DNA from: Ruminiclostridium herbifermentans
Lineage (GTDB): Bacteria > Bacillota > Clostridia > Acetivibrionales > DSM-1351
Direction of reading: 5' to 3'
Length of the DNA: 64,000 nt
NCBI RefSeq assembly: GCF_005473905.2
Contig: NZ_CP061336.1
Span: forward strand, 4,394,501-4,458,500
Within the stretch, counting starts at the first letter, position 1. Each line of letters begins with the position of its first letter. The position numbers were made by a program, and so were the translations under genes. The notes beneath the pieces were generated by a model that was given only the letters and a program-made list of their open reading frames with translations, searched no databases and was not told where the DNA came from. This document shows, in pieces, positions 1 to 10,103 of the stretch.

Positions 1-1338
1 TTGTCTGCTCTGCATTATGTTTAAGTCATGTTTCGGTGTAATTTCAAATATATTAAGTACCTGATCAAGCATTTCCCTATGCTGACCTGTAACGCAAACA
101 ATGGAATCAATAATTTCGCACTTTTCAAGTTCTTTTACGAGTGGAGCCATTTTTACCGCATCCGGTCTGGTTCCGAATATTGTCATTACCTTAAGCCTCT
201 CCAACTTTCTACCTCCAATTAAAGCCATTCTGCAAGGATTATGCAAGCTATGGCACTCTTTGTTTTTATTAGCATTCATCTCTGTCATATACATAGAACC
301 GCATATTACAAATACTGCAACTGCTACTACTAATATTATTGCACTAATTGGTCCCTTATAATCAAGTACAACCGCACATAGTCCCAATGCCGCACTGGCC
401 ACATATATAACCGCAACCGACTGCTTCTGTGTAAGTCCTACATCAATAAGTCGATGGTGCAAATGACCTCTATCAGCAGCCATAGGTGACTTACCGCTGG
501 CAATTCTTCGCAATATGGCAAAAGCCGTATCAAACAAAGGTAATGCAAGGACAAGTAAAGGAACCGCTACAGCTATTGCTGTATATTGCTTGTATGTTCC
601 CTGTATCGAAATTGTTCCAAGTATAAATCCCAGAAATGTAGCACCTGTATCACCCATAAATATTTTTGCGGGATTAAAATTATATGGCAAAAAGCCTAAT
701 GTAGCTCCAGCCAACATAGCAGCTAATACTGCAGTACTTATATCAGAATCGGTTCTTATAACAGACACAAAGAAAAGGGACATCAATGCTATCGAAGACA
801 CTCCTGCTGCCAATCCATCTAACCCATCAATGAAGTTTATTGCATTTGTAATACCTACTATCCATATTATAGTTATAAGAAATGAACTCCATGGCTGTAA
901 TTCAGAACGTCCTACAATTGAAAAAGGGTTTGTGATAAATTCAATTCTCGTACCAGTTACTGCTACTATTACTGCCGCAATAATCTGTATTGGGAATTTC
1001 AGCTTCGCACTAAGTGCCTTTATATCATCAATAACACCCATAACAATAATTATTATACTTCCAATTACCATCCCAACAAATCTTTGGTCAAAATTAATTG
1101 AGGTACCCATATGAAAAAGATTTGAACTTATAATACAGAAAAGCAATGAAATAAAAAATCCAGTAATTATTGCCAAACCACCTAATCTGGCAATGGGCTG
1201 CTTGTGCATTCTTCGGTTATCCTTTGGAATATCTACAGCTCCTACTTTAAAAGCGAGACTTTTAGCTATAGGCGTTGCCGAGAATGCGACAATGAATGCA
1301 AGAATAAAAGAAATAAAATACTCATATACACTGGTCAT
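1..1338 (-). CDS. WecA/TagO sugar-phosphate transferase fused in frame to WecB/MnaA epimerase (3' end outside window)
   Basis: From ATG at 1338 the first ~330 residues are a polytopic MraY/WecA-family transferase, which moves GlcNAc-1-P to undecaprenyl phosphate for wall teichoic acid or similar glycans. Visible family motifs are [33 protein letters not shown] and the cytoplasmic RGHLHHRL. No stop codon follows: after a ~30-residue hydrophilic linker the same frame continues as a non-hydrolysing UDP-GlcNAc 2-epimerase ([30 protein letters not shown]), which makes UDP-ManNAc, and runs off the window's left edge. The two steps belong to one linkage-unit pathway. An internal SD and TTG near 204 may also yield a separate epimerase. 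The lack of a stop is seen directly; a bifunctional protein is inferred. Confidence 0.85.
   Translation of the reverse strand, partial: MTSVYEYFISFILAFIVAFSATPIAKSLAFKVGAVDIPKDNRRMHKQPIARLGGLAIITGFFISLLFCIISSNLFHMGTSINFDQRFVGMVIGSIIIIVMGVIDDIKALSAKLKFPIQIIAAVIVAVTGTRIEFITNPFSIVGRSELQPWSSFLITIIWIVGITNAINFIDGLDGLAAGVSSIALMSLFFVSVIRTDSDISTAVLAAMLAGATLGFLPYNFNPAKIFMGDTGATFLGFILGTISIQGTYKQYTAIAVAVPLLVLALPLFDTAFAILRRIASGKSPMAADRGHLHHRLIDVGLTQKQSVAVIYVASAALGLCAVVLDYKGPISAIILVVAVAVFVICGSMYMTEMNANKNKECHSLHNPCRMALIGGRKLERLKVMTIFGTRPDAVKMAPLVKELEKCEIIDSIVCVTGQHREMLDQVLNIFEITPKHDLNIMQSRQ
202..216 (-). promoter_or_regulatory. Internal ribosome-binding site and TTG start for the WecB part
   Basis: GGAGG at 212-216 lies seven bases before TTG at 202-204, in frame with the epimerase. 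It could start a free WecB from inside the fused reading frame. Confidence 0.5.
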
Positions 1339-1410
1339 TTAATTTATACACCCTCTTGTTCTTGAAACATTATAATTCATATATACTACAAATTGTCTAA
1401 ACATCAAAAT

Positions 1411-1434
1411 AGAGGGAGGTAGCATACTCCCTCT
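1411..1434 (-). terminator. Intrinsic terminator after the dCMP deaminase gene
   Basis: AGAGGGAG and CTCCCTCT form a perfect 8-bp stem with an 8-base loop. On the minus strand it is followed by ATTTTG. It separates the deaminase gene from the wecA-wecB frame. Confidence 0.65.
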
Positions 1435-1631
1435 GGATAATTAAGTTTTAAAATAAAAGTATAATTATCAAATGGTTTTCAGCCACACTAGTCAAGTACC
1501 TAACCTTAGCAAAATAATAAATGAGACTGCATTGGCTATAATAGCGCACATATCAGATTTTCAAGTATTTTTGTCATAAAAATCACTACGCCTAAATAAG
1601 ACTTTTTGAAGTCTTACGCAACTACCAGTGG

Positions 1632-2072
1632 CTATTTATAATTAACTACTTCTATCCCAGCTTCGTTTAGTAGCGTCATTGACAACTCGTCAGGGTATTC
1701 TCCGCTAAATACTATTCTAGTTATGCCTGCATTAATAGCCAGTTTAGCACAAAGTACACATGGCTGATTAGTTACATAAAGAGTAGCACCATTTACACTT
1801 GTTCCGCTATATGCAGCCTGTACAATTGCATTTTGCTCAGCATGTATAGCTCTGCAAAGTTCATGTCTCTGTCCTGATGGTACGTTTAGTTTTTCCCTTA
1901 AGCAGCCTATTTCCGAGCAATGTTTGCATCCTACAGGGGCACCATTATACCCTGTTGCAAGAATTCTCTTGTCCTTAACAATAACAGCTCCCACTTGTCT
2001 TCTAAGGCAAGTAGATCTAGTCTTTATCAGTTCAACAATCTGCATAAAATACTCATCCCAAGATGGCCTCAT
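1632..2072 (-). CDS. comEB: dCMP deaminase (ComEB family)
   Basis: 146-residue zinc-dependent deoxycytidylate deaminase, which converts dCMP to dUMP for thymidylate synthesis. The HAEQNAI motif (zinc His and catalytic Glu) and PCVLCAK (two zinc Cys) are intact. An upstream Cys/His group (CKHCSEIGC, later ELCRA) fits the second structural zinc site of dCMP deaminases. The ATG follows GGGGGATTT. The length is normal. It lies downstream of upp on the same strand, but a 340-base gap with a long hairpin separates them, so it may be transcribed on its own. Confidence 0.92.
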   Translation of the reverse strand: MRPSWDEYFMQIVELIKTRSTCLRRQVGAVIVKDKRILATGYNGAPVGCKHCSEIGCLREKLNVPSGQRHELCRAIHAEQNAIVQAAYSGTSVNGATLYVTNQPCVLCAKLAINAGITRIVFSGEYPDELSMTLLNEAGIEVVNYK

Positions 2073-2160
2073 AAATCCCCCTACACTTAATTCAGTTGTT
2101 TTTTATCAACAAATCGCCTATCAAAGCTAATTAGTTTAACGGCATAAACCCAATCTACAT

Positions 2161-2208
2161 TTTTGATAGCTTGATTATAAATCGCACCATATAATCACGC
2201 TATCAAAA
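2161..2208. repeat. Long inverted repeat in the upp-comEB gap
   Basis: TTTTGATAGC (2161-2170) pairs perfectly with GCTATCAAAA (2199-2208), and TGATTATA/TATAATCA continues the stem to a ~10-base loop, about 18 bp in all with one mismatch. No T-run follows on either strand, so it is either an mRNA-stability hairpin or a tiny mobile palindrome. The rest of 2073-2413 shows nothing clear. Confidence 0.6.
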
Positions 2209-2413
2209 GGCACTTGTAAATTTTGTTATAAAAATCTTTAATGTTATCATCAAAATTCTAATAAAATTTCTCAAATCTTCAAAAGCTGCTCTAAAAGGTT
2301 ATACTCCATTTGACAGCTGCATTCCAATATACCTTATAACCACAAAATCACTTGTGGTCACATAAACTCAACTAAAAACTCAGCTATTTGTAGGAACATT
2401 TTATTTTGAGTTT

Positions 2414-3043
2414 TTATTTGGTTCCAAATAATCTGTCGCCCGCATCACCAAGTCCTGGAATAATGTATGCATGATCATTTAACTTCTCATCTACTGCTGC
2501 ACAATATATAGATACATCAGGATGATCTGCGCGTATTCTTTCAATACCAGATTTTGCTGCTATTAGGCACATTAATTTAATGTTTTTTACGCCTCTGTTT
2601 TTAATAAACTGAATAGCAGCTGATGCTGATCCACCTGTAGCAAGCATAGGGTCAAGAACAACTATCTCTCTCTCCTCAACATCTACAGGAAGTTTGCAAT
2701 AGTATTCAACAGGTTGTAGTGTTTCAGGATCTCTATATAGACCTATATGCCCTACCTTTGCCATAGGCAACAAATTCAGCATACCATCAACCATTCCTAA
2801 ACCAGCTCTCAATATGGGTACAATGCCAAGCTTCTTGCCGGATATTACTTTTGTTTTTGCAATTCCTACAGGAGTCTCAATTTCAACTTCTTTTAATGGC
2901 ATGTTTCTTGTAACTTCATAGCCCATAAGCATTGCTATTTCAGAAACAAGTTCCCTAAATTCCTTTGTATCAGTGTTTTTATCCCTTAATAGTGATATTT
3001 TGTGCTGAATCAATGGGTGATCAAATATAAATACGTTTTCCAT
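2414..3043 (-). CDS. upp: Uracil phosphoribosyltransferase
   Basis: 209 residues, the usual Upp length when started at ATG 3043 (GTGAGG upstream); the frame is open 13 codons further up but those residues are not conserved. Upp makes UMP from uracil and PRPP in pyrimidine salvage. The PRPP loop [13 protein letters not shown] and the C-terminal uracil-binding segment [15 protein letters not shown] are intact. It starts 10 bases after rpiB, so the two are probably co-transcribed; rpiB and upp are also near neighbours in Bacillus subtilis. Confidence 0.95.
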   Translation of the reverse strand: MENVFIFDHPLIQHKISLLRDKNTDTKEFRELVSEIAMLMGYEVTRNMPLKEVEIETPVGIAKTKVISGKKLGIVPILRAGLGMVDGMLNLLPMAKVGHIGLYRDPETLQPVEYYCKLPVDVEEREIVVLDPMLATGGSASAAIQFIKNRGVKNIKLMCLIAAKSGIERIRADHPDVSIYCAAVDEKLNDHAYIIPGLGDAGDRLFGTK

Positions 3044-3053
3044 TTTAAATTCC

Positions 3054-3506
3054 TCACTTTGAAATATTATATTTTTTTTCAATATTTGAAATCTTATTTA
3101 CCCTATTTCCGTGCCTTCCACCTAAAAACTCAGTGTTCAGAAAGGTTTCAATGATATCAAAAGCAACCCCTGGGCCTACAACCCTTTCACCTATTGCCAA
3201 TATGTTTGCATCATTATGCTGTCTGCTCATTCTTGCCATATAGCTGTCTGTACACAGAGCAGCTCTTATTCCCGGAACCTTGTTAGCAGAAATGGATATA
3301 CCTATTCCTGTACCACATATTAAAATACCCTTTTCACATTCTTTACTGCTCACTGCCTCAGCTACTGCTTGTCCAAAGTCCGGATAGTCAACAGAATTAC
3401 AGGAATTTGTACCAAAGTCCTTAACCTGAAGTCCTTTTTCTTCTAGAAACTTTATTATGTCTGCTTTTAATAAATACCCTGCGTGGTCACTACCTATTGC
3501 AATCAT
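3054..3506 (-). CDS. rpiB: Ribose-5-phosphate isomerase B
   Basis: 150 residues from ATG 3506, which follows a clear GGAGG. RpiB interconverts ribulose-5-P and ribose-5-P in the pentose phosphate pathway, feeding PRPP and hence Upp next door. [10 protein letters not shown] at the N-terminus, the active-site Cys region [17 protein letters not shown] and the [15 protein letters not shown] stretch are typical of the RpiB/LacAB family. The spacing to upp (10 bases) indicates one operon. Confidence 0.94.
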   Translation of the reverse strand: MIAIGSDHAGYLLKADIIKFLEEKGLQVKDFGTNSCNSVDYPDFGQAVAEAVSSKECEKGILICGTGIGISISANKVPGIRAALCTDSYMARMSRQHNDANILAIGERVVGPGVAFDIIETFLNTEFLGGRHGNRVNKISNIEKKYNISK

Positions 3507-3678
3507 AATTCCTCCAAAAATAATTAAATATACTGTCTTCAAACCATAACTGCACATTTTTGCATAATCAATTTAAGGCAAAACCAGCAAATTACGTCCT
3601 CAAATTCTGATTCATACATCTTTATTTATTTTATAGTATAAACTATCACATGTCAAAAAAATATAACACATAAAATTT

Positions 3679-4170
3679 TTAAGCTAATTTTTTTATCACC
3701 GCTTTTACACATTCATATATTTCTTTTGCACAGTTCTCATATATTGAATACTGCAATCCATAAGGGTCACTTATGTCAATGGAATAACTGTCTTTTTCAA
3801 TATTTGGATATACGTATTCCTTCAAAGTAAATATTTTACTGCTCATATCTGGAAATTTTGTCTTTATAATGTCTCTATGTGCTCTTGTCATTGTTAACAA
3901 AAGGTCACCCTGTAAAACATCCTGAGGACTTAGCATTTTTGCCTTATGAAGGGAAATATCAATATCCCACAAATTCTTAAGGGCATTTATCGAATGCTCT
4001 GAAGCAGAATCTCCATCAAAAGCATATATTCCCCTTGATATAGCTTTAAAATTTACTTTCCCTTCTTCTTCACTTGCTACAGCCCTAAAAATCCCCTCAG
4101 CCATACAACTTCTACATGTATTGCCAGTACATACAAATATAACATTTATATCTTTTTTATCGTTATTCAT
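3679..4170 (-). CDS. ywlE: Low-molecular-weight phosphatase, probable protein-arginine phosphatase (YwlE-like)
   Basis: 163 residues from ATG 4170 (TGGAGGG upstream). The P-loop VCTGNTCRSCMAEG follows a short N-terminal tail, and the general-acid Asp lies in ISDPYG. Thr in the CTGNTCR loop is the residue that marks YwlE-type arginine phosphatases over tyrosine phosphatases (family knowledge). YwlE reverses McsB arginine phosphorylation, which tags proteins for ClpCP. Position supports the call: it lies between ywlC and rpiB as in Bacillus. Odd point: SCMAE replaces the usual SPMAE after the loop. A tyrosine phosphatase role is not excluded. Confidence 0.8.
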   Translation of the reverse strand: MNNDKKDINVIFVCTGNTCRSCMAEGIFRAVASEEEGKVNFKAISRGIYAFDGDSASEHSINALKNLWDIDISLHKAKMLSPQDVLQGDLLLTMTRAHRDIIKTKFPDMSSKIFTLKEYVYPNIEKDSYSIDISDPYGLQYSIYENCAKEIYECVKAVIKKLA

Positions 4171-4238
4171 ATAGCCCTCCAAACTCAACCTTTGCAGATG
4201 TTCATCAGTAATTCCTTGAACTGAAACACTTACTATCT

Positions 4239-5297
4239 TTAGTCAGCTTGAATAATGTCATAGCCAGCAGCCTTTATCATTCTATTCATTATAGCCAGCC
4301 CTACGCCATCCTCGTCTACTGTTTCAGCTAAAATAACTTCAATCCCCATGTCATCAAATTCACGCAAAATAGAAAATAAATTTGCTGCAATAGTTTCAGG
4401 CTTGTCTCTATTACCCATAGATAAAACTTCATATCCCCCGTATCTGTTTATTGTTTGGTCAGTAGCACAAACACCAACCTTTTTGCCCTCTTGCCTTTTA
4501 TTTTTTGCTAAATCAAGTATTTTTTTCACTTGATTGTCCATATTCCTGCTTCTAATAAGAGTCACATGAGCCTTAGGAGAATAATGCTTATATTTCATAC
4601 CAGGACACTTAGGTACATTATCTATATTTAGCCTTTCCAAAATGGTCTTATCAATTTCTATATGTCCAATAATTTCCTCTATTTGCTCAGGAGTTACTCC
4701 ACCAGGTCTCAAAAGCATAGGAGGTTCAACTGTCATATCAAGAACTGTCGACTCTAGCCCAACTCGTGAACTGCCAGCATCAACAATCATTTCTATTTTC
4801 CCATCTAAGTCCTGTAAAACATGCTGTGCAGTTGTCGTGCTAGGCTTTCCGGATACATTTGCACTTGGAGCTGCTACAGGAATTCCAGATAATCTAATGA
4901 GTTCACGCGCAACAGGATGCTCAGGCATACGAATAGCTACGGTGTTAAGTCCTGCTGTTATTATAGAAGGTATTATTGAACTTTTTCTAAATACCAATGT
5001 CAGCGGACCCGGCCAAAGCTTGTCCATCAAAGCAACTGCTTTTTCGGAAATACTTTCAGTAAGTTCATAAACCTCCTCTTTATCAGCAATATGCACTATA
5101 AGAGGGTTATCTGAAGGTCTCCCCTTTGCTTCAAATATTCGTTCAACAGCAGCTGAGTTCAAAGCATTTGCACCAAGCCCATATACCGTTTCAGTAGGAA
5201 ATGCAACTATTTTCCCTTCTTTAATTGCTTCGGCCGCGATATTTAATTTATTTTTATCAATATGTTCTGAATCAATTTCAATAATCTTTGTAACCAT
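4239..5297 (-). CDS. ywlC: Threonylcarbamoyl-AMP synthase (Sua5/YwlC)
   Basis: 352 residues, the long Sua5 form. The N-terminal YrdC domain (about 15-200) carries AFPTETVYGLGANA, KGRPSDNPLIVHI and PSANVSGKPS; the C-terminal Sua5 domain starts around CPGMKYKHYSPKA. It makes threonylcarbamoyl-AMP from Thr, bicarbonate and ATP, the first step of t6A37 in ANN-decoding tRNAs. The next gene downstream is the phosphatase, 68 bases away, in the conserved ywlC-ywlE-rpiB order. Confidence 0.94.
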   Translation of the reverse strand: MVTKIIEIDSEHIDKNKLNIAAEAIKEGKIVAFPTETVYGLGANALNSAAVERIFEAKGRPSDNPLIVHIADKEEVYELTESISEKAVALMDKLWPGPLTLVFRKSSIIPSIITAGLNTVAIRMPEHPVARELIRLSGIPVAAPSANVSGKPSTTTAQHVLQDLDGKIEMIVDAGSSRVGLESTVLDMTVEPPMLLRPGGVTPEQIEEIIGHIEIDKTILERLNIDNVPKCPGMKYKHYSPKAHVTLIRSRNMDNQVKKILDLAKNKRQEGKKVGVCATDQTINRYGGYEVLSMGNRDKPETIAANLFSILREFDDMGIEVILAETVDEDGVGLAIMNRMIKAAGYDIIQAD

Positions 5298-5724
5298 ATA
5301 TTATTTTTGCCCCCGAATCGTCTGGTATCGTCAAGCTAAAAGTCAATTAATATCAGCTTTAATCTATATTTACCACCACATACACTTTCAACAATTTATA
5401 TTTGTATCTCACTCATTAATTTTAATTTTGCAAAATCATCACACTATAAAATCAAACCCAAGGTTTCTATGTGTCACACCATGTTTACATATAGCTTGTT
5501 TCCAACTGAACGAATAGTGTTAAATATTTGACTTAAGATAGCTTAATTTATATAAAATTTGCTTCCTCCAAGCTGCTTGTCAAACATTAAAAATACTAAA
5601 TGCAGCTTATATGTTAATAAAATCAACTATGTTAGTGCTAGTAACTTTGCTTAACTAACCTATAGAAATGGATATTAATTTTTAATTAATGACTTGTATT
5701 AAGTACACTTATTACGCAAGTTAA
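5298..5724. other. Gene-free gap, nothing recognisable
   Basis: 427 AT-rich bases between the ywlC start and the ZIP gene stop. I see no reading frame with a ribosome-binding site and no strong hairpin. Confidence 0.5.
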
Positions 5725-6468
5725 TTAATTTAACATTGTCACTATTATACCACATACAATTCCTAATATATTGCCCATTGATGACATTCTGCCCAAATAT
5801 ATTCTTTTAGATTCAGGTATTAACTCTGCAAATATAACATATAACATAGCCCCGCCTGCAAATCCCAAACATATCGCAATAAATTGCTGTGATATATGAC
5901 CTAAAGCGGCTCCTATTAACGCTCCCAATCCCATAGGTACACCTGATAATATAGTTATCAGGAACGCTTTCAAAGCAGAGAAGCCCCCTATTTTCATAGG
6001 CAATGCCATAGCTATTCCCTCTGGAATATCATGTATGGCTATTACTATTGTAAGTGTAATTCCAAGGGATAAGGATGCCTCAAAACCAGAGCCCACTGCA
6101 AAACCTTCAGGTAAATTGTGAAGGGCTAATCCTATTGAAACCAAAATCCCTGCCCGAAGTAAATTTGAGTTTCCTCTAGTATTTTTAACTATACTCAATT
6201 GCTTAATTAAATCATCTATTAATATAATTACCAATAGTCCTAAAATAACACCTAACATTGTTAAGTTCAATCCTGCTATTTTTATAGCCTCTGGTATTAG
6301 TTCAAAGCAAACAACGGCTGTCATAAGTCCTGCTGAAAATTCAAGGATAGTACTTAACAATCTATGACTAATATTTTTATCCACAAAAAAGGCTATCAAT
6401 CCACCAATACCTGTACCGGTAATGCCTGATATCAAGCCAACTATTGCTATTTTCAATATATATTCCAA
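5725..6468 (-). CDS. ZIP-family divalent metal transporter
   Basis: 247 residues with about eight hydrophobic segments. HNLPEGFAVG and AIHDIPEGIAMALP are the paired metal-binding helices of ZIP proteins (ZupT/GufA type), which import Zn, Fe or Mn without ATP. The start is a TTG seven bases after GAGGG. It looks monocistronic, 140 bases downstream of prfA. Which metal it carries cannot be read from the sequence. Confidence 0.87.
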   Translation of the reverse strand: MEYILKIAIVGLISGITGTGIGGLIAFFVDKNISHRLLSTILEFSAGLMTAVVCFELIPEAIKIAGLNLTMLGVILGLLVIILIDDLIKQLSIVKNTRGNSNLLRAGILVSIGLALHNLPEGFAVGSGFEASLSLGITLTIVIAIHDIPEGIAMALPMKIGGFSALKAFLITILSGVPMGLGALIGAALGHISQQFIAICLGFAGGAMLYVIFAELIPESKRIYLGRMSSMGNILGIVCGIIVTMLN

Positions 6469-6610
6469 TGGAAAGCCCTCTTTTATAGTAAGTCCTATAA
6501 AAATACTATTCCTAGCCCCTTTGGATTATTATTAATTCTTTAAATTTTAAAATACTTGTTTTATCCTATAATTAAATTCCTATATTTTAATCTTTATCTT
6601 AATGTTACTC

Positions 6611-7690
6611 TTAATCTTCATCATCACTGCCGCTGCCTAATTTTTCAGTTTGCTCAGTAGTTATAAGTGCATCAATTAATTCATCAAGGTCTCCGTCTAA
6701 CACCTGATCCAGCTTGTAAAGTGTAAGATTTATTCTGTGATCAGTTACTCTACCCTGCGGATAATTGTAAGTTCTGATTCTTTCACTTCTATCACCACTG
6801 CCAACCTGATTTTTTCTGTCCTGAGCATATTCAGTTGTTTGTTGCTGCTGAGCAATATCATATAACTTAGATCTGAGAACCTTCATTGCCTTATCCTTGT
6901 TCTTATGCTGAGAACGCTGATCTTGACAAGTAACAACAAGTCCGCTTGGTATATGTGTTATTCTAATAGCCGAACTAGTCTTATTTATATGCTGTCCACC
7001 AGCACCACTCGCTCTGAAAGTATCAATTCTCAAATCGTTAGGATTTATGTCAATATCAACATCCTCAACCTCAGGTAATACCGCCACAGTAATTGTAGAT
7101 GTGTGAATACGTCCGCTTGACTCAGTTGTTGGAACTCTTTGTACTCTGTGTACTCCACTTTCAAACTTCAGTCTGCTATATGCGCCCTTACCCTCGATAG
7201 AAAAAATTACTTCCTTGAAACCACCCAGTTCGGTCGGATTTTCATCTAATATCTCAGTCTTCCAATTCTGTCTCTCTGCATATCTTGTCAACGTTCTGAA
7301 AAGAACGCCTGCAAATAATGCAGCTTCTTCACCGCCAGCGCCTCCTCTTATTTCAACAATAACGTTTTTATCATCATTAGGGTCTTTTGGAAGCAGCATT
7401 ATTTTTAACTGTTTCTTAATAACCTCAAGCTTCTCTTGTGCTTCTTGGAATTCAAGCTGTACCATCTCATGAAAATCCTTCTCAAGATTTTCATTAAGAA
7501 GAGCTCTAGCCTCTTCAATATCGCTAGTAATCTTTTTGTACTCTCTAAATTTTTGTACAATTTCCTCTAAGTCAGCAAATTCCTTCATTAATTTTTTATA
7601 TTCATCTTGATTATTAATAACATCCGGGTCACTAAGCTTATGGCTTATTTCCTCATATCTGTCCTCTGCCACCTGCAGTTTATCAAACAT
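6611..7690 (-). CDS. prfA: Peptide chain release factor 1
   Basis: 359 residues from ATG 7690, preceded by GGAGG; the frame is open six codons further up, but MFDKL is the usual RF1 start. RF1 reads UAA and UAG and triggers peptide release. The PxT codon-recognition motif is PTT ([13 protein letters not shown]) and the catalytic GGQ is in [14 protein letters not shown] near residue 230. The C-terminus is acidic (SGSDDED). No prmC neighbour is present, so the gene stands alone. Confidence 0.96.
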   Translation of the reverse strand: MFDKLQVAEDRYEEISHKLSDPDVINNQDEYKKLMKEFADLEEIVQKFREYKKITSDIEEARALLNENLEKDFHEMVQLEFQEAQEKLEVIKKQLKIMLLPKDPNDDKNVIVEIRGGAGGEEAALFAGVLFRTLTRYAERQNWKTEILDENPTELGGFKEVIFSIEGKGAYSRLKFESGVHRVQRVPTTESSGRIHTSTITVAVLPEVEDVDIDINPNDLRIDTFRASGAGGQHINKTSSAIRITHIPSGLVVTCQDQRSQHKNKDKAMKVLRSKLYDIAQQQQTTEYAQDRKNQVGSGDRSERIRTYNYPQGRVTDHRINLTLYKLDQVLDGDLDELIDALITTEQTEKLGSGSDDED

Positions 7691-7708
7691 AACATCCTCC
7701 AAATTCAA

Positions 7709-8335
7709 GATTACTCTCTTATACTCACATTAATTGCATAAAACTAATTAAAAACAACTTATTTTCACAATTTATTAAATAAAACAATTATGAGCACAAC
7801 GCAGCGGTTTTCCTCAAACCAAAATTTTTAGCCGCTGGTAATTTACTTTATATTTAAGTAAAAAAATAATATCTTATACGCAATTAAGTATTATATCATG
7901 AACATATTTACTGTGCAATTGTAATAAAAAAACAGCAGTCAAAATATCGTTTGCCCTATTTTCCATTTATTCGTATAACAGGAATTATTATAATACAACC
8001 TATAACGAAAGATACTTATCTGCATGACTCCAATGAAATATTCCTATAGCTTCCATAGCAAACGTGTTTTGAGTTTGAATGCAAAAGTAGTGCTGTCAAT
8101 AGCGCGGGCTCAATTATAAAATCAAAAATTATTTAAAAACTGGACGTGTTCAGAAACCGTATAAATGGTATAATTTAACACGCCCATATAATATATAGAA
8201 TTAAAATAGAGCATGAAAGCGGTTAGCCTACACACTCTATTATCTTAATAAATTTATGGAAATAATTCTATCTAAAATTAAAATTATGGATTTTATAAAT
8301 ATTAATCTATTAGTAAACTTAATTATATCAGGAGG
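7709..8335. other. Gene-free region upstream of prfA
   Basis: About 630 bases without a supported gene. Two weak inverted repeats are visible: CAGCGG/CCGCTG (7802-7837) and GGACGTGTT/AACACGCCC (8142-8185, one mismatch). Neither has a T-run. The prfA promoter should lie in the left part. Confidence 0.4.
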
Positions 8336-8377
8336 TCTGAGATTCAGAAGGGGGGGAATGCTATTCTGAATCCCAGA
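8336..8377 (-). terminator. Hairpin after the DUF4097 gene
   Basis: 14-bp stem (8336-8349 with 8364-8377) that is fully paired only in the minus-strand RNA, where one position is a G-U wobble. It starts seven bases past the stop codon of the gene at 8384. The T-run is poor, so it may be a 3'-end stabiliser rather than a terminator. Confidence 0.55.
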
Positions 8378-8383
8378 GTGGAA

Positions 8384-9595
8384 TTACTTAACTATTTCAA
8401 TTTGTCCATTCATAGTCTCACCGGTAATTATAACCTTGTTGAGTCCTCTTTCAAAATCCTTGCTTTCAGCTTCAACGAAGCTTCCTGCTTCACCTCTGCG
8501 GTTTACATTATGATACACTATCTCAGGTATAAGTAAATTAATAGAACCATTACTTGCATGTGCTTTTACTTTGTACATTCTGCCGTCTAAGTCATTCATA
8601 TTAATCTTGATGCCACCATTTGAAGTCTTTAAGAACATATTCATGTCTGTATTTTCATCAATATTTTGTGCATTTTCTATCACAATTCTTCCATTTATAG
8701 TTACCGCACTAATATCCTGCACTTTTATATGCTTTATATCTATAACCGCATTAGTAGTATTTATATCTATTTTGTTCCCAATAATGTAGTTCATCTGAAC
8801 CCTGCCATTCTTGGTGTTTACAGCTATTTTGTCGCTGTTAACTCCCATAAGTTCAATATGAGCATTTTTTGTAGTTGCTGTAATTTCTTCAGAAAGTGAA
8901 TCCTCAATATAAATCTTGCCATTTGAATTTTCTATTTTAATTGATTTAAACCTAAGATCAGGTATAAAAATCTCATATGAAACACTGACATTCATTGCAG
9001 TACTGTTCAATTTAAGCGCTATTGCACTGGGGTCATCAACAAACGAAACTATACCTTCTCCGTTTGGAGCTGTACTTTTTATTCTAGCGATAACCTTCAC
9101 GCTAGGGTCAAGGTGTTTCTTAATGGTGACAGGTCCATTAATTGCCGAAATATCAAAGGTAGCGCTTTGTGCAGGAATAACTTCAAAATTCTTTTGAACG
9201 GTTTGCAAATTCCCGAAAATATTGAAGGAATTTGTATCTACAAAGCTTCCAACATAATCAATAATCTTATCAACTATTCCAAATGTTGTTGCTGCAACGT
9301 TCTTACCTATTTTTTCAGCCTTATTTGCAAAATCATCAATCATATTGTCAAAATCAGCTTGACTATAATTGTTTTTAAATTCTTTTTTCCAATTGTTTAC
9401 TCTTTCTCTAACCTTAGCAGCCTCATCCATAAATCCGTTTTGCCTTTGGTTATAATTTCTCTTGTAATTCTCAGACGACTCTTGTTTTGGTTCTTGATCT
9501 AATGCAGCTAATAATTTTGCCGCTTCTTCACTTGTTATCTTCTTTTCTTCAAGCATTTTTAATATTAATAATCTTTCTTCACTAATAACCATCAT
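8384..9595 (-). CDS. DUF4097 beta-strand-repeat protein with N-terminal SHOCT-like helix pair
   Basis: About 404 residues. An N-terminal helical motif EERLLILKMLEEKKITSEEA matches the short 'work unit' found in YvlB/LiaX-type proteins. A charged linker follows, and residues ~140-400 are a DUF4097 domain, a repetitive beta-helix-like fold with phrases such as SNGKIYIED, KNGRVQMNY and SNGGIKINM. No signal peptide is visible, so it is probably cytoplasmic or membrane-associated. Relatives act in cell-envelope stress responses (family knowledge). Two adjacent ATGs (9595, 9592) follow GGAGG. It lies 37 bases after a DUF2089 gene whose C-terminus ends in a similar helix pair. Confidence 0.75.
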   Translation of the reverse strand: MMVISEERLLILKMLEEKKITSEEAAKLLAALDQEPKQESSENYKRNYNQRQNGFMDEAAKVRERVNNWKKEFKNNYSQADFDNMIDDFANKAEKIGKNVAATTFGIVDKIIDYVGSFVDTNSFNIFGNLQTVQKNFEVIPAQSATFDISAINGPVTIKKHLDPSVKVIARIKSTAPNGEGIVSFVDDPSAIALKLNSTAMNVSVSYEIFIPDLRFKSIKIENSNGKIYIEDSLSEEITATTKNAHIELMGVNSDKIAVNTKNGRVQMNYIIGNKIDINTTNAVIDIKHIKVQDISAVTINGRIVIENAQNIDENTDMNMFLKTSNGGIKINMNDLDGRMYKVKAHASNGSINLLIPEIVYHNVNRRGEAGSFVEAESKDFERGLNKVIITGETMNGQIEIVK

Positions 9596-9632
9596 TATTC
9601 CTCCCAAAAAATATCCATAATAGAAATCATTC

Positions 9633-9998
9633 TTACTTCATTAGCTCAACTGCTTCTTCAACAGTAATTTCTCCTGCATTGAGCCTATCAAGAATTTCCT
9701 TGTTCTTGCCAGGAACATATGCCTCAGGCTCTCCCTTGTGTCCAAGTGCTGATGCAACATCCTCCAGCTTGTTCTTTACTGTTGGGTATGAAATACCAAG
9801 TTCTTTTTCAACCTCTTTAATATTTCCTCTACATTTAATGAAAATATCCAAAAATACCTTTTGCTCATTTGTAAGTTTACAGAATTTGCAAAGAGAAAAG
9901 TGTCCTTCAATTACTGTATCACAACTATTACATGTAATTTTTGATACCTCTGTTTCTCCTCCACAAACCGGACATTTGCCCATTGCTTCTCTTGCCAT
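9633..9998 (-). CDS. DUF2089 zinc-ribbon regulator
   Basis: 121 residues. An N-terminal zinc ribbon (CPVCGGE..CNSCDT) is followed by a sigma-70-region-4-like HTH (KEVEKELGISYPTVKNKLED) and a C-terminal ILDRLNAGEITVEEAVELM helix pair resembling the N-terminus of the next protein. This is the DUF2089 family, predicted regulators usually found beside DUF4097/YvlB proteins. It is probably in an operon with the DUF4097 gene and may control or sense with it. Its SD is embedded in a GCCC-AAAGT-GGGC hairpin box shared with genes in the biosynthetic cluster. Confidence 0.8.
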   Translation of the reverse strand: MAREAMGKCPVCGGETEVSKITCNSCDTVIEGHFSLCKFCKLTNEQKVFLDIFIKCRGNIKEVEKELGISYPTVKNKLEDVASALGHKGEPEAYVPGKNKEILDRLNAGEITVEEAVELMK

Positions 9999-10001
9999 AA
10001 T

Positions 10002-10030
10002 AACCTCCTACGCCCACTTTGGGCACAATA
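10002..10030 (-). promoter_or_regulatory. Hairpin-SD box upstream of the DUF2089 gene
   Basis: On the minus strand GCCC-AAAGT-GGGC is followed by GTAGGAGGTTATT and the ATG at 9998. The same layout with compensating base changes occurs before other genes in this window (near 32465, 34000 and 43372). Confidence 0.55.
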
Positions 10031-10103
10031 TTTTGATAAGAATTTTTGAAGAACCTCTGTTCAAGAAAAATCACTACACTCAGTTCTTAAGCTCAATTCG
10101 AAT

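Noticed and set aside
515-1114. 199-codon plus-strand frame
   Set aside because: Shadow of the WecA domain on the opposite strand; composition is that of an antisense frame.
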